Source: a virus
Virus record (IMG/VR): IMGVR_UViG_3300033146_000462
Coordinates: 1 to 22,958 of that record
Length of the DNA: 22,958 nt
Strand: one strand, 5' to 3'
Shown here: one piece after another, positions 8,955 to 18,519 of the stretch
How positions within the stretch are numbered: position 1 is the stretch's first letter
How the letters are laid out: each line of letters opens with the position of its first letter
Notes under the pieces: model-generated
Seen by the model: only the letters and a program-made list of their open reading frames with translations
Database searches by the model: none
What the model was told of the DNA's origin: nothing
Position numbers and translations under genes: made by a program

Positions 8955-10433
8955 TTATGCTACAGCTTCAAGATAAACACAATTCTTAGCTTTAAGAATA
9001 TTAGTACCTCTACTCATCTTAATTTCATAAGCTGACATATCAGTACGAGTGGATATCATATTACCTGCGGTTGCTGCTTCCCAAGATGGAGGAATAGGAG
9101 TTAAACCTTTATATACACCTGTAATACGCTCTTGACCTTGCATTGCAGTAGCTTGAATATTACGCTCACCACTGTAAGTTGATTGGTCAAGGAAAATCAT
9201 ATTATATGATGTCCTAGGTAAGTTAGTACCTGGCATAAAATTACCGTTCTTTTTATCCATCTCGGCTTTTAAGCCATAATCGAAAACATTGCCTACCATA
9301 ACTGTGAATCTATGTCCATTAATTGTTCTATACTGATTGAAGTAAGCACCATAGTTTAACATACCACCTGAACCGCTAATTATAGCATCTCCCAATGCGT
9401 GTGTAAATTGATTACCTACAGCATCATTCATAATAGAGTTGTGAATCTCTTTCGCACCACCTTTACCGGTGTGTACTACAATTTCCATAATACCGTTATC
9501 AGGGTCATCATTTGTAATCTCATCAGAAATTGCATCTAATTTACCTAAATAAAGTTTACCGGAATAAGTATCATAAATACCACCCTCTTTTATTTGCTGA
9601 ATTACACCTGCACCTCTTACAATAGGTTCACCTGAATCCATATCGTAAAATGTATATGTACCATCTTCCCTTTGATTAAACTCTTGGTCCCACAAATCTT
9701 CTTCAAGATATTGTAAGTTATCTAATTCAAATTGATACATCTCCCAAGGCATCCATTTATTAGTCTTACCACCATCTTTAAGGTCGAATTCTACTTCTAC
9801 CACTTGATTGGCGACATTACCACTAATTTCTTTAGAAAAACGGAAGAAACCATATTGGTTCATCATCTCTCCTGGAGCCATAGAATGACTTCTGTTACCT
9901 TTACCTTTTGATTCAGGTGTAGTTGGTGCAGCTAGAACCCAATGCTTTCCTTCAAGAAAGTTTGAAGGGTCAATTGTAGCTGAATCATCACCACCTTGAA
10001 GAATTAAAGTATATCGCTTTCCTCCCTCAGCATCTCCGTGTTCTGCCTGAATACGAACCATGTGTTGTTTATCAGGAGTATACATACCATAAGTTGGAAT
10101 AGCTCTAGCATCTTTAAAGATAACATCGAATGTACTATGTCCAATTCCTACATTAGTAGAACTACCGATAATCTTTTTAATTTCAGTAGTATGCTTCATA
10201 CGTCCCATCACTGGCCAAGTATATGCAGTATCATTTAACTTTTTAGGGGTAAAATAAGATAACCCTTGATGACCCTCTGTTAGTGTCAATAAAGGAAACT
10301 TATTAGAATTTAACCCACTTTCGTAAATGATATTCTTTGTTAGTTTGTTTGGCTTACGTAATCCGTAGCGGTACAAACTATTTTCATCTGTATGACCTTT
10401 AAGATCATACATTGTTTTACCTAAGATTTTCAT
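8955..10433 (-). CDS. Major capsid protein (HK97-fold, crAss-like type)
   Basis: The protein is 492 aa from the ATG at 10433; an extension to a TTG at 10439 is possible but less likely. The sequence has the look of the crAss-like major capsid protein: KGHTDENSLYRYGLRKP near the N-terminus, a mid-protein linker (GGKTNKWMPWEMYQFE), and the diagnostic-looking C-terminal block GGMLNYGAYFNQYRTINGH, then a 'VFDYGLKAEMD' strand and MIFLDQSTYSGERNI. Length (~490 aa) agrees with that family and its place after portal and scaffold-like genes agrees with head operons. About 415 of these subunits would build a T=9 shell in known crAss-like virions (family knowledge). The downstream gap of 42 nt contains no terminator, so the following genes are co-transcribed. 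The main alternative is that a neighbouring structural gene is the shell protein, which I think unlikely. Confidence 0.87.
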   Translation of the reverse strand: MKILGKTMYDLKGHTDENSLYRYGLRKPNKLTKNIIYESGLNSNKFPLLTLTEGHQGLSYFTPKKLNDTAYTWPVMGRMKHTTEIKKIIGSSTNVGIGHSTFDVIFKDARAIPTYGMYTPDKQHMVRIQAEHGDAEGGKRYTLILQGGDDSATIDPSNFLEGKHWVLAAPTTPESKGKGNRSHSMAPGEMMNQYGFFRFSKEISGNVANQVVEVEFDLKDGGKTNKWMPWEMYQFELDNLQYLEEDLWDQEFNQREDGTYTFYDMDSGEPIVRGAGVIQQIKEGGIYDTYSGKLYLGKLDAISDEITNDDPDNGIMEIVVHTGKGGAKEIHNSIMNDAVGNQFTHALGDAIISGSGGMLNYGAYFNQYRTINGHRFTVMVGNVFDYGLKAEMDKKNGNFMPGTNLPRTSYNMIFLDQSTYSGERNIQATAMQGQERITGVYKGLTPIPPSWEAATAGNMISTRTDMSAYEIKMSRGTNILKAKNCVYLEAVA

Positions 10434-10463
10434 TGTCAAATTTGTTAATTATTAATAAGTAAA

Positions 10464-11705
10464 TTAATCTTCTAAATCAGAATCTTTAACTCTACCTGTA
10501 ACTCTACCGTATGATGATTTCTGTATCTTCACTTTACGCCTTTTTACAATTAAATCTTTTTTAGCTTTTGCCTTAGACAGACTTAGCATTAAATTGTCAT
10601 TCCCTGTAAATAAACCTAAAGCTTCAAGAATAATATCTTCATCTGTTACATTAGCCTCTTTATCTAACCTAGCTTTTTCAAATGCCGTATACGTTCTACC
10701 TGAATTATCTTTAAATGCAGGAGTAGTAATGTACGAAATTAATTCATCTCGTGTGGCAGTCACTTTATCATTTCCTACTTGTCTAATAAATGTTTCAGGA
10801 ATAGTTAAACCTTTAACTTTACCAGCGTTAAGTGTATTGGAAATCTTTGTTGTAAATTCTAATTTAGCTTGCTTTTCAGCATCTAATTTTTCTTGGTAAG
10901 CCTGCTCAATAGAATCACTTTGTTTCTTTTCAGCTAATTGAAGTTCTTTTAAATATACTTTACTTTCATTCGCTAAATTATCAGTATCTACTAAATATTT
11001 AAGGTAACTCTCTATTTGCTTAGAAGAATTACCTTTTGCTTCCATACCAGCTCTAACAATAGTACTCATTTGAGTAACATTATTAGTATCAACTCTAGTA
11101 TCTTTGTAAGATGTTTCTCGATTAAAATTATCAAGATTACCGTGTACAGCTAAATATTTATGTACTCTACTTATTTCTGGATTGCTTGCTATATATTCTT
11201 CTACAGCTTCTTGCTTACCTTGATTCTTAGCGTGCTCGGCAACAGCTAATTCTCGCTTAGCAAATCCTTCAGGAGAAGTTTCAAATACTAATGGCTTACC
11301 ATCTCTAGTTAATTCAATATTAGTAATTTTGGCTACATCATCAATAGTAAAAGAATCAGTATCAGAATCATCATCATCAGAATCATCATCATCTGAATTA
11401 GAACCTGCTTCTAACTTTTTAATTTCTTCAGCTGAATATTTAACTGTCCCATCTTCTGCAACAGCATTACCATCCGAATCTAATTTAAATTCATCTTCAC
11501 CTATTGATATAATAGTTTCCTCATCACTACCTGATTCGCTACCAATATTAGATGTATCAACTCCTTCGTCAATATCATCATCACTCGCATCAAGTTCTCC
11601 TTCTCGAACATAAGTTAAATCTGTGATTACAGGATTAAAATTATATCCCATATCAATAGCTTCAACTTTAAAATGTTCTTGTGTAACATTTTCTAATTTT
11701 TGCAT
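10464..11705 (-). CDS. Acidic scaffold-like head assembly protein
   Basis: This 413-aa protein lies between portal and MCP, the usual place of a scaffold gene. Residues ~30-120 are extremely acidic, including DDDDSDDDDSD, with many Ser/Glu; residues ~145-290 are predicted helical and charged, with coiled-coil-like Lys/Glu heptads (LKELQLAEKKQSDSIEQAY). The C-terminus is basic (IVKRRKVKIQKSSYGR) before a final acidic DSDLED. Acidic front, helical middle and basic tail suit a scaffold that contacts MCP with its C-terminus. No protease catalytic motif is visible. The start ATG at 11705 follows the 238-nt gap with a terminator, so this gene probably opens a separate transcription unit. The role is inferred from context and composition. 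Confidence 0.7.
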   Translation of the reverse strand: MQKLENVTQEHFKVEAIDMGYNFNPVITDLTYVREGELDASDDDIDEGVDTSNIGSESGSDEETIISIGEDEFKLDSDGNAVAEDGTVKYSAEEIKKLEAGSNSDDDDSDDDDSDTDSFTIDDVAKITNIELTRDGKPLVFETSPEGFAKRELAVAEHAKNQGKQEAVEEYIASNPEISRVHKYLAVHGNLDNFNRETSYKDTRVDTNNVTQMSTIVRAGMEAKGNSSKQIESYLKYLVDTDNLANESKVYLKELQLAEKKQSDSIEQAYQEKLDAEKQAKLEFTTKISNTLNAGKVKGLTIPETFIRQVGNDKVTATRDELISYITTPAFKDNSGRTYTAFEKARLDKEANVTDEDIILEALGLFTGNDNLMLSLSKAKAKKDLIVKRRKVKIQKSSYGRVTGRVKDSDLED

Positions 11706-11808
11706 ACCTTATTCTAATTTATCGGTTTATTAAAATACTTTAGGTCTTAAATATACGCATAATTTATCATATATCCAAGCTGTATCCTAATCTAATACCT
11801 TATTTAAT

Positions 11809-11820
11809 GACATAAGTTAT
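11809..11820 (-). promoter_or_regulatory. Shared 12-nt motif, candidate phage promoter element
   Basis: The minus-strand sequence ATAACTTATGTC occurs here, 104 nt upstream of the scaffold-like start, and again at 19856-19867, 91 nt upstream of the 160-aa gene. In both places it lies in an intergenic gap and is followed downstream by an AT-rich stretch. No host-type TTTG/TAnnTTTG promoter is present in these two gaps. It could be a phage-specific promoter or activator site, but two copies are weak evidence. Confidence 0.35.
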
Positions 11821-11841
11821 ATATAAAACTAAAGTCCATTA

Positions 11842-11885
11842 AAAACACTCTACAAACGCCAAAAGAAGCTATTATAGAGTGTTTT
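11842..11885. terminator. Bidirectional rho-independent terminator after portal
   Basis: Bases 11842-11852 (AAAACACTCTA) pair perfectly with 11875-11885 (TAGAGTGTTTT) over 11 bp around a 22-nt loop. The stem starts with A-tracts and ends in T-tracts, so both strands give a U-tail; the minus strand tail is TTTTT. It lies about 60 nt beyond the portal stop and ends the packaging transcript before the scaffold/MCP unit. Confidence 0.8.
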
Positions 11886-11896
11886 ATAGAAAATTG

Positions 11897-11943
11897 ATAA
11901 GGGTGCTTGTAAAAAAGAAAGGGAATACCATTGATAGACCGAC
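11897..11943 (+). repeat. Dispersed ~45-bp repeat, copy 1 (between portal stop and terminator)
   Basis: This stretch aligns closely with 20924-20970, including a shared AAGGGTGCT block, a purine-rich A/G run, GGGA(A)TACCATTGA and a closing GAC-TAA block. It directly abuts the portal stop codon. Related copies lie in inverse orientation at 21073-21097 and 21102-21128. On the minus strand, which is the transcribed one here, it reads as a polypyrimidine run. Function unknown. Confidence 0.7.
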
Positions 11944-14358
11944 CTAATTTGCCTTAGCTTTATTTGATGCCTGTGCTTTCGCTTGTTTTGCTTTAATATC
12001 TATTTCTCTATCTTTCTGTTGTAATTGTTTATCCCTAAAAGAAACTAAGTCATCTTGAATCCTTGTCTTTAAACTAAGCTCTCGTTCTTTATTAGGGTCT
12101 ACATTATTACTATCGGTTACTTCCACTGAATTTGTTACACTTGATAATAATTCAATATCTGCATCTACTTGTTTACGTGCATTCTCATTATCTTGTCTTA
12201 ACTCTTCAATCTTATAATCCCACTCACCTTTAGTATTAATCTCAGCAAGTTTACCTTGTGTTTTAGCTTCTTCAGTTGCTTTCTCAGCTGCTTGTGTAGC
12301 TGCTTGATATTCCTGGGTTATCTTTGTATATTCTTTCATAGCATCTGCTACTTCATCCATACTATTAGCTTTAAGTACTTCTACTGCTAATTCAGGTTTA
12401 TCATTTTGAAATATACTAAATGCTCCTTGTTTTGCTGCATTAATATTCTCTTTTTCTGTCGCTGAATATTTAGGTTTAACTCCCAAATCTGATAATATTT
12501 GATTTGCTCCACCAAGTGATATAAATGCAACTTCATCTCCATCTTGAAGTACTTTAGTTTCTCCTTCTACATATGCTATCCTTGAATAATTAAGAGCTTT
12601 CTCATGATCTCTCGCTACAAATTTATTATAAGCATCGAAAGTAAGTCTACTACCAAGTGATGTTCTAAATATAGTTTGTTCTGTTACAGCTTTACCTGCA
12701 TTAGAATTAATATCTCCAAATCTCTGTTCATTCATCGCTACTTGATCCCAAGCTTGTCGTTTAATGAAGTCTATTAGGTTTACCATTTCACTAATATACT
12801 GATTTAACGAACCATCTAATATTTTAACATACGATGCTAATGAACCAAGTACTCCCGGTTCTAAATCCGTATCATTTACGATAAGTTTATTATCTGCTCG
12901 CATATAATATAATCGTGCATCCACAGTATATTCTTCGCTTTCTGTTAAAAGTGATTCAGGAATAAGTAATACTTTATCCATATTTTTAGCGATTGTCCTA
13001 TCTAATTGCAAAAAGAATACGTTAGTTAATGCCTGAAAGTCAATAAGACGTTTATACTTTGAGCCATCTATTCCTTGGATATCTCCATACAATCCATTAT
13101 ATGGCGATTTAACTCCTAGACTTTGTTTTATATCTGCCTCCTGAACTCTAAGAGGTCTAGGCATAGTATATATGTCTAAATCATCTGGACCAAATCTATA
13201 CTGTTCCCAATATTCTTCTACCCAACGTTTAGTAAAATTCTCTTTAGGTACTATATCTTTAACTAATTTATATTCTTCTTCTGTAAATATCATCTCACCA
13301 CTTGCAAGCATTTGCTCTTCTATATTCAATTCATAATATAGAGTTTTACTAAGCCATATTAAATGGTCTACTAGAACACCTTCTGTAGTTGAGAAAGTAA
13401 GAGTATTATCTGCTCTACCTGCAACATTAATATCTGCTCCGAAATTATCTCTAACATATATTAAAGGCATAACTAATCCTGTATCAGAACCATATCTATC
13501 TACAGCTTTACGTATCTCTTCTAATTTAGCTTTAGGTATATCATCTTTAAACTGAGATAATATCTCTTCTATTGATAATTTAAAAGTCCTAAGCCCTGCA
13601 ATATCATCTTCTATATAACGAGAGGAACCATATCTCTTAAACTCTAGCGGATGTATAATCTCTTTATGTACATCTTGATGCCGTACATCGTGAAATGATA
13701 TAACTCTACCTGATATGAACCAATGAAAGAAACCTTCGATATACTTTTCTTCAGCATCTGTTATGTTATTAATTAACTGCAACATTTGCTTATTACGTTT
13801 TGTTTGTTCTCTGCCCCATTCATCTTTAGCATCATTAACAAACTTAACAAAATCTATCTCCTTAATTTCAGGTGGAGGTTGTTGTGCTGCTGCTTCATTA
13901 CCTTGTTGTATTGCTGCTTCACGTTGTTGATTAAATTCTGCCATCTTTTGTTGCATCTGTACTGCAAACAATTCACTAACTAGCATATTAACTTTAGCTA
14001 ATACTCTAGCATCTCTAATTTCAACTACACGTGGGTCTACATTTGTTATAACAAAGTTATCATATTGGGATATATATTCACCCACATATCTTTCCCAAAT
14101 TGGTGTTATAATATCTATATTCCTTATATTCCCGGGAAGTTCCGAAAATCTTTTATCGGGGCTGTTGTAAGGATTTAATACATATTTGTAATCGTCTATG
14201 TTTAATCCATTGATTAACATATCGTAATATCGTTGAATACTAATGTGGTTATCGGCTTGACAAACTCCGTGATAATACTCGAAGTTAGATTGATACCACG
14301 TAGACTTCCGTTTTTGTGATTCAGATACTTCCTGATTTAATAATTTACCTATTGACAT
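11944..14358 (-). CDS. Portal protein (crAss-like type, 804 aa)
   Basis: The portal is the dodecameric ring at one capsid vertex through which DNA is packaged and ejected. The product is 804 aa, matching the ~800-aa crAss-like portals, and follows TerL with a 14-nt overlap, which is standard for TerL-portal pairs. The N-terminal ~110 residues include IRNIDIITPIWERYVGEY, a portal-like helix near the wing. Residues ~120-190 hold a Gln-rich helix (QQQREAAIQQGNE-type) with a PPP break. The centre contains aromatic stem/wing-like segments (EGFFHWFISGRVISFHD), and residues ~660-800 are a long charged coiled coil ending in Ala/Lys-rich helix, suitable for a barrel. There is no membrane segment. The family assignment rests on order, size and these segments. 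Confidence 0.85.
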   Translation of the reverse strand: MSIGKLLNQEVSESQKRKSTWYQSNFEYYHGVCQADNHISIQRYYDMLINGLNIDDYKYVLNPYNSPDKRFSELPGNIRNIDIITPIWERYVGEYISQYDNFVITNVDPRVVEIRDARVLAKVNMLVSELFAVQMQQKMAEFNQQREAAIQQGNEAAAQQPPPEIKEIDFVKFVNDAKDEWGREQTKRNKQMLQLINNITDAEEKYIEGFFHWFISGRVISFHDVRHQDVHKEIIHPLEFKRYGSSRYIEDDIAGLRTFKLSIEEILSQFKDDIPKAKLEEIRKAVDRYGSDTGLVMPLIYVRDNFGADINVAGRADNTLTFSTTEGVLVDHLIWLSKTLYYELNIEEQMLASGEMIFTEEEYKLVKDIVPKENFTKRWVEEYWEQYRFGPDDLDIYTMPRPLRVQEADIKQSLGVKSPYNGLYGDIQGIDGSKYKRLIDFQALTNVFFLQLDRTIAKNMDKVLLIPESLLTESEEYTVDARLYYMRADNKLIVNDTDLEPGVLGSLASYVKILDGSLNQYISEMVNLIDFIKRQAWDQVAMNEQRFGDINSNAGKAVTEQTIFRTSLGSRLTFDAYNKFVARDHEKALNYSRIAYVEGETKVLQDGDEVAFISLGGANQILSDLGVKPKYSATEKENINAAKQGAFSIFQNDKPELAVEVLKANSMDEVADAMKEYTKITQEYQAATQAAEKATEEAKTQGKLAEINTKGEWDYKIEELRQDNENARKQVDADIELLSSVTNSVEVTDSNNVDPNKERELSLKTRIQDDLVSFRDKQLQQKDREIDIKAKQAKAQASNKAKAN

Positions 14359-16654
14359 AAAATTTTCTTTTAAAAGGGTTGGTGGATATTCTATTTAATT
14401 CCTCTGCTAAGTTGCGTTTGCGTTTAATATTCTTGCCTAACTTTCGTTTACTTAATTCGTTCCGTTTCTCTGAAAAAGCAGCTAATATTAAATCACTTAT
14501 TGAATCGAAATTACCTACTGCATTATGCCTTAACAATTCAGATATAATTCTAACAGATTTAATTGTATGATAATTTCTTATTTCTTTACCATCCTCATCT
14601 ACTTTCCTTATTCTATACAGCCATTCATATAATAATTCCAAACCCTGTAATTTACGTTTACTATCACCTATAACCATTCCTAATTTAGTACTTGCTCTGT
14701 ATTTAACATCTGTATTCCATACTATATTAGGTTCTGTTAATAATAATTTACGTTTACCCCAATCAGTGAAATTCTTAACTGTTTCACCTCTATCAGTTTC
14801 AACTAGCAATTTTGCGTTCCAAGATTCACACATAGATAACGCAATTCTATCTGTTTCTTCTCTCTCATCTCGTCTACCGATAAAATGAGCCATAATTAAA
14901 TCCTTATCTCTATATACTTCATTGTTTACAGCTCTAACTGTAATTGATACAAGAGAATGCTTTAATGTAAGTTTATCTTTCTTCTTATCTATACCTACCG
15001 GGTCCATAGTAACTTCGTATAAATTATCTGGTATAAAACCATTTACTCTAAATGGCTCACCAAATTTACGAATACATCCTGCTAAATTCTCTTTAGCTTT
15101 ATGAGGATAGTGTCCTATATAACCTCCTACAGTTATGTTCCTTGATTTTAATTCTGATATACCCATAAACTTATAAGAATTACCATTAGGGATATACATA
15201 CCATCTACATAAAATACTTCGTCTTCGTTTCTCTTTAGATATTCATAATGTTTGATTAATTCAGGAGAAGTAAACATACTTTGTTCACTCTGACTAAATG
15301 CTTCTTCTGGTGTATTAGCTCTTTGCCCAACATACAATACATATTCTTCGGTAGTTAATGTTGATTGTGCATTAAGTTTATTTATATGGTCTACTATAAA
15401 TGCTTCTTCTAAATCACTATTCCCATCTATATCTATGTATGGTTCGTAACACCAAATTTGAGGATGAAAGAAACCACATACTCTATCTCTACCATTGTAA
15501 CTAAATATGTTTTCTAAAGGCATTGCCTGAATACGTTTAGGATTAAAGAAATATCGTTCAAATACTTCCCAATTCGCACCTTTAGTACCACCTGTTCCAA
15601 ATATAGATATGTTACCTGATTTAGTAGCTCCTGATTCAGTAGTAGACATAGTAACACCTAGTACTTCATCTAAATTTGGCCATTTACCTGCTTCCTCACA
15701 TTTAATACGATATGCATCCTTACCTACAAGAGCAGATGTATTTCTAATTGTTCCGGCAGATATTAATTTAGACCTCCACCCAAAACTCTTATTTCCTTCG
15801 CTACTTAGTTTATAACCTAATTCTATACCATCAAGCTGTTCTGATATATAATTTCTACTCCAATATGTGTGATTTTCATACCAATCTAAATTAACTTTAG
15901 TCATGTACGTTAATGCACCCTCTTCTGTTAAGAAATCTAAATCATATGCTCCGTGTAGAACTGATATCTTAGGTATTAAATTAATTATATTAGCTGTATC
16001 ATTCGACTCTTTAGATGAATATCCCTTACGTCTAGCTTTACCTTTAACCTTATTAAATGAATTATTAGCTGCAAACATATCAAATTTATGCATCCAATAA
16101 TCTCCATCCCAAAATGTAGGAAAAGCTTCTATCTTAGGTATATCTCCAACAAAACCAGCTTTGGTATATTCTTCTTTCTCTATATCATTCCTTGTACGCA
16201 TGATACGAGAATAATTAAGATAGGCATAATGACTACCTGTTATTGTTAAAGGATGTAATAACTTCTTACTGCCTATTTCATCTCCAACAGCTTTAAGTCG
16301 TTCATACTGTTCTATATCCTTACGATATAATTTACAATTTGCAGTATGACCAAACTTACGTCTTAATGTTTCAGTCTTCCAATAATCAACCCATTCTCTA
16401 CTCCATTCTGGAAACTTAGTATATACGCCTTCTTCCTCGAAAAAAATAGAGGCTTCTCTAAACAGATATGTATCTACAAATACAAAATCCATTTTCATCA
16501 AGAAGCCTCCGGAATCACCAATAAGAAAATCATCATCAGGGTCTACCCAACCCTCACTCTTAGCAGATGCATATTGTGTAAACTCTTCGTGTACATAGTC
16601 CATTAACCCAGGTCTAGGTACCGAATCCCAATCTACATCTTCTCTTGTTATCAT
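14345..16654 (-). CDS. terL: Terminase large subunit (TerL)
   Basis: TerL is the ATP-driven motor that moves DNA into the prohead and cuts it. Residues ~204-216 (KGKARRKGYSSKE) match the non-classical Walker A seen in crAss-like TerL, with K/R..G.S.KES in place of GxxxxGKT. Residues ~316-325 (YRIKCEEAGK) match the Walker B region with catalytic Glu pair, and TGGTKGANWEVFE at ~354-366 fits the coupling motif. The C-terminal nuclease shows YEVTMDP with D551, LLVETDRG with E619/D621, and FDSISDLILAA with D717 or D721, as expected for an RNase H-like fold. The C-terminus is strongly basic. It lies 10 nt after the nuclease gene and overlaps portal by 14 nt. Length 769 aa agrees with the family. 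Confidence 0.9.
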   Translation of the reverse strand: MITREDVDWDSVPRPGLMDYVHEEFTQYASAKSEGWVDPDDDFLIGDSGGFLMKMDFVFVDTYLFREASIFFEEEGVYTKFPEWSREWVDYWKTETLRRKFGHTANCKLYRKDIEQYERLKAVGDEIGSKKLLHPLTITGSHYAYLNYSRIMRTRNDIEKEEYTKAGFVGDIPKIEAFPTFWDGDYWMHKFDMFAANNSFNKVKGKARRKGYSSKESNDTANIINLIPKISVLHGAYDLDFLTEEGALTYMTKVNLDWYENHTYWSRNYISEQLDGIELGYKLSSEGNKSFGWRSKLISAGTIRNTSALVGKDAYRIKCEEAGKWPNLDEVLGVTMSTTESGATKSGNISIFGTGGTKGANWEVFERYFFNPKRIQAMPLENIFSYNGRDRVCGFFHPQIWCYEPYIDIDGNSDLEEAFIVDHINKLNAQSTLTTEEYVLYVGQRANTPEEAFSQSEQSMFTSPELIKHYEYLKRNEDEVFYVDGMYIPNGNSYKFMGISELKSRNITVGGYIGHYPHKAKENLAGCIRKFGEPFRVNGFIPDNLYEVTMDPVGIDKKKDKLTLKHSLVSITVRAVNNEVYRDKDLIMAHFIGRRDEREETDRIALSMCESWNAKLLVETDRGETVKNFTDWGKRKLLLTEPNIVWNTDVKYRASTKLGMVIGDSKRKLQGLELLYEWLYRIRKVDEDGKEIRNYHTIKSVRIISELLRHNAVGNFDSISDLILAAFSEKRNELSKRKLGKNIKRKRNLAEELNRISTNPFKRKFYVNR

Positions 16655-16664
16655 AATATAATAA

Positions 16665-17630
16665 TTATCTATTCATCAATCCAAATTTTAAAGTGCCACT
16701 CTCCGTTTTTTGTTGAGCGAGCGAATGATGCGTTAATACTCTAAGCACTTCATCTTTTAAATATGGCATCTTAATTGTATCAAGTTGCCTAGTATCTTTA
16801 CAAGCTGGATTTAATTGCACATCTTCATGCTCATCCGAATACAAGAATTTACGTATATGATATAACAGCATACCTGTATTCTTCATTCCAATATCTTCTA
16901 ATAATGCAGCATAAGTGGATAACTGTAAAGCATATAAATTACCAACACTATCATCTAAGTTTGTTATTGGCTCACGTAATGTTTGATATGTATTTTTATA
17001 TCCTGTTACATTATAATTCTCATCATGTATCCAATATCCAGCATTAAATACAATCGTATCATTATTAGTCTTCCAATCTACAATTTTAAATTCATCTTCC
17101 TTAACTGCTAAAATATCAATTAATCCAGATACTCCATATTTAAGGTTGAATACTCCTACTTCAGATAATATACGAAATCCATTCTCTTTTAATATCTCAA
17201 ATGTTAGATATATCATTGGAAAATTCTTCTTTATTTCTAGCATCTTAGGAGATTTTAAATCTAATACTCCAATAGTTTCATCTTCTAATACATCTTCAAT
17301 AGTATATATTTGCTTATGTTTTAGTTTTCTTTCTATCTTATAATAATTACTTGATTCTTTTACAGCTGATTCTAAATAATCGTGGTCTTTATTACCTTGT
17401 ATTAGACTTGTTGTATTGCGTAACTTCCATTCAGCTTTAATCTGTTTAACTGATTTACCTGCATACTTCGGATTACCTTTTAAACCTGATTTGAAACAAC
17501 GATATGCCATTGCATCTGTATCGAATTGGGCTTGATACTTATGAATAATTGTGGTAACTGATGTGAAAGGATTACCAAAATCATCTGTGTATTTATGTGT
17601 AGCCTCATCAAAATAAATATTATGCTTCAT
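16665..17630 (-). CDS. PD-(D/E)XK superfamily nuclease, Cas4/RecB-like
   Basis: This 321-aa protein carries a nearly complete PD-(D/E)XK core. E157 (LSEVGVF), D172 (GLIDILAV), D185 and K187 in FKIVDWKT, and Q236/Y240 in ALQLSTYAAL occupy the expected order and spacing of a RecB/Cas4-type nuclease. The N-terminal SVTTIIHKYQ pattern is also common in phage members. There are not four clustered cysteines, so a Cas4-like iron-sulphur cluster is not supported. It lies immediately upstream of TerL (10-nt gap) and 3 nt after a small ORF. In crAss-like phages a nuclease of this fold is commonly found with packaging or replication genes; DNA end-processing in packaging or recombination is inferred. 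Confidence 0.87.
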   Translation of the reverse strand: MKHNIYFDEATHKYTDDFGNPFTSVTTIIHKYQAQFDTDAMAYRCFKSGLKGNPKYAGKSVKQIKAEWKLRNTTSLIQGNKDHDYLESAVKESSNYYKIERKLKHKQIYTIEDVLEDETIGVLDLKSPKMLEIKKNFPMIYLTFEILKENGFRILSEVGVFNLKYGVSGLIDILAVKEDEFKIVDWKTNNDTIVFNAGYWIHDENYNVTGYKNTYQTLREPITNLDDSVGNLYALQLSTYAALLEDIGMKNTGMLLYHIRKFLYSDEHEDVQLNPACKDTRQLDTIKMPYLKDEVLRVLTHHSLAQQKTESGTLKFGLMNR

Positions 17631-17633
17631 ATA

Positions 17634-17855
17634 TTATAATTTAAGTAGTTTTTCTAATCCTCTAAGTCTGTTCTTACATTCAAACTTACCGTAAAGATGA
17701 CCTGCTGTAATACGTTCGAATGTAAATAATGGCTCATCTAAGAACCTATAATATTCTTCTAATTCATCCGTACCCGCAAACAAGCCATCTTCTATCATAT
17801 ATAATATAGATTGTCCGACAACTTCATCTGTAATATATGGTAATGCTTTATCCAT
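17634..17855 (-). CDS. Small acidic hypothetical protein (73 aa)
   Basis: This soluble protein is rich in Glu/Asp and aromatic residues in its first 50 residues (YMIEDGLFAGTDELEEYYRF) and ends in a basic, leucine-rich helix (RLRGLEKLLKL). It overlaps the upstream 221-aa frame by eight bases and is separated by three bases from the nuclease, so it is in a translationally coupled cluster that ends in TerL. No family recognised; a packaging accessory is the contextual guess. Confidence 0.65.
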   Translation of the reverse strand: MDKALPYITDEVVGQSILYMIEDGLFAGTDELEEYYRFLDEPLFTFERITAGHLYGKFECKNRLRGLEKLLKL

Positions 17856-18507
17856 CTATTTCATTTCCCGGTTCCATACTTGCTTTGAAAGGTTTACCCC
17901 CTCGTATAAATTTTTGTTTTATCTCTTCTTCTCCGTAAGATTTCTCTATTGTTTGTAGCGATAGAGAATACTTTTGTAGTTTCCCACCATCATCTATAAT
18001 TAACTTCAATAGTTGTTGTGCATTAACTGCATTAGATATTGATTCAGGTGAGTTAATATCAATCTTTAATTTGTTAGTATAATTGTTTAATGCATTTGAC
18101 ATCTTAGTTATAGCTATCTTAGCTGTATGTAATGCTGTCAAATGTGAACGCAATAGAGAATAATAAGCGTTGCCCTCTTTCATTAAATCAGAATAGGCAG
18201 TACAAGCCTTCTTAAATAATAGACTACCTTTCCAATCAGCAGGTGCAAACTTTTCAGCTGCTTCTACTATAAGATTGTCTACACTTAAACCAGACTTAAA
18301 TCCCGGACTAGCTGGATTATATATCCACCACAACATTTTAAACTCAAATGGGTCTACTTCTTTATTCTGAATTGCCTCCATTGATTTAGGATGAAGTCGT
18401 CTATGGCGATATAACGCTTTTAATTCAGGTGTCATAAATATAACATCTTTATTTAAAGCTAGCTTATCCTTGATAGAATTGTACCCTATAATATCTCTAT
18501 TATCCAT
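17848..18507 (-). CDS. Hypothetical protein in the packaging cluster (219 aa)
   Basis: I prefer the ATG at 18507 (MDNRDIIGYN) to the in-frame TTG at 18513. The protein is soluble and mostly helical. Residues ~45-110 contain an aromatic-rich segment (FEFKMLWWIYNPASPG), then a helical region (KKACTAYSDLMKEGNAYYSL); residues ~115-165 look like a coiled coil, and the C-terminus is basic (KQKFIRGGKPFKAS). Two genes upstream of the nuclease/TerL pair is a position where a small terminase subunit can sit, and a helical oligomer would suit it. No helix-turn-helix is clear enough to name, so this remains a hypothesis only. Confidence 0.65.
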   Translation of the reverse strand: MDNRDIIGYNSIKDKLALNKDVIFMTPELKALYRHRRLHPKSMEAIQNKEVDPFEFKMLWWIYNPASPGFKSGLSVDNLIVEAAEKFAPADWKGSLLFKKACTAYSDLMKEGNAYYSLLRSHLTALHTAKIAITKMSNALNNYTNKLKIDINSPESISNAVNAQQLLKLIIDDGGKLQKYSLSLQTIEKSYGEEEIKQKFIRGGKPFKASMEPGNEIDG

Positions 18508-18519
18508 TAACAAAAGGTC

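Noticed and set aside
11329-11613. Ser-rich plus-strand frame opposite the scaffold-like gene
   Set aside because: It is the antisense of the acidic Asp/Glu tract; the minus frame is longer and in the operon.
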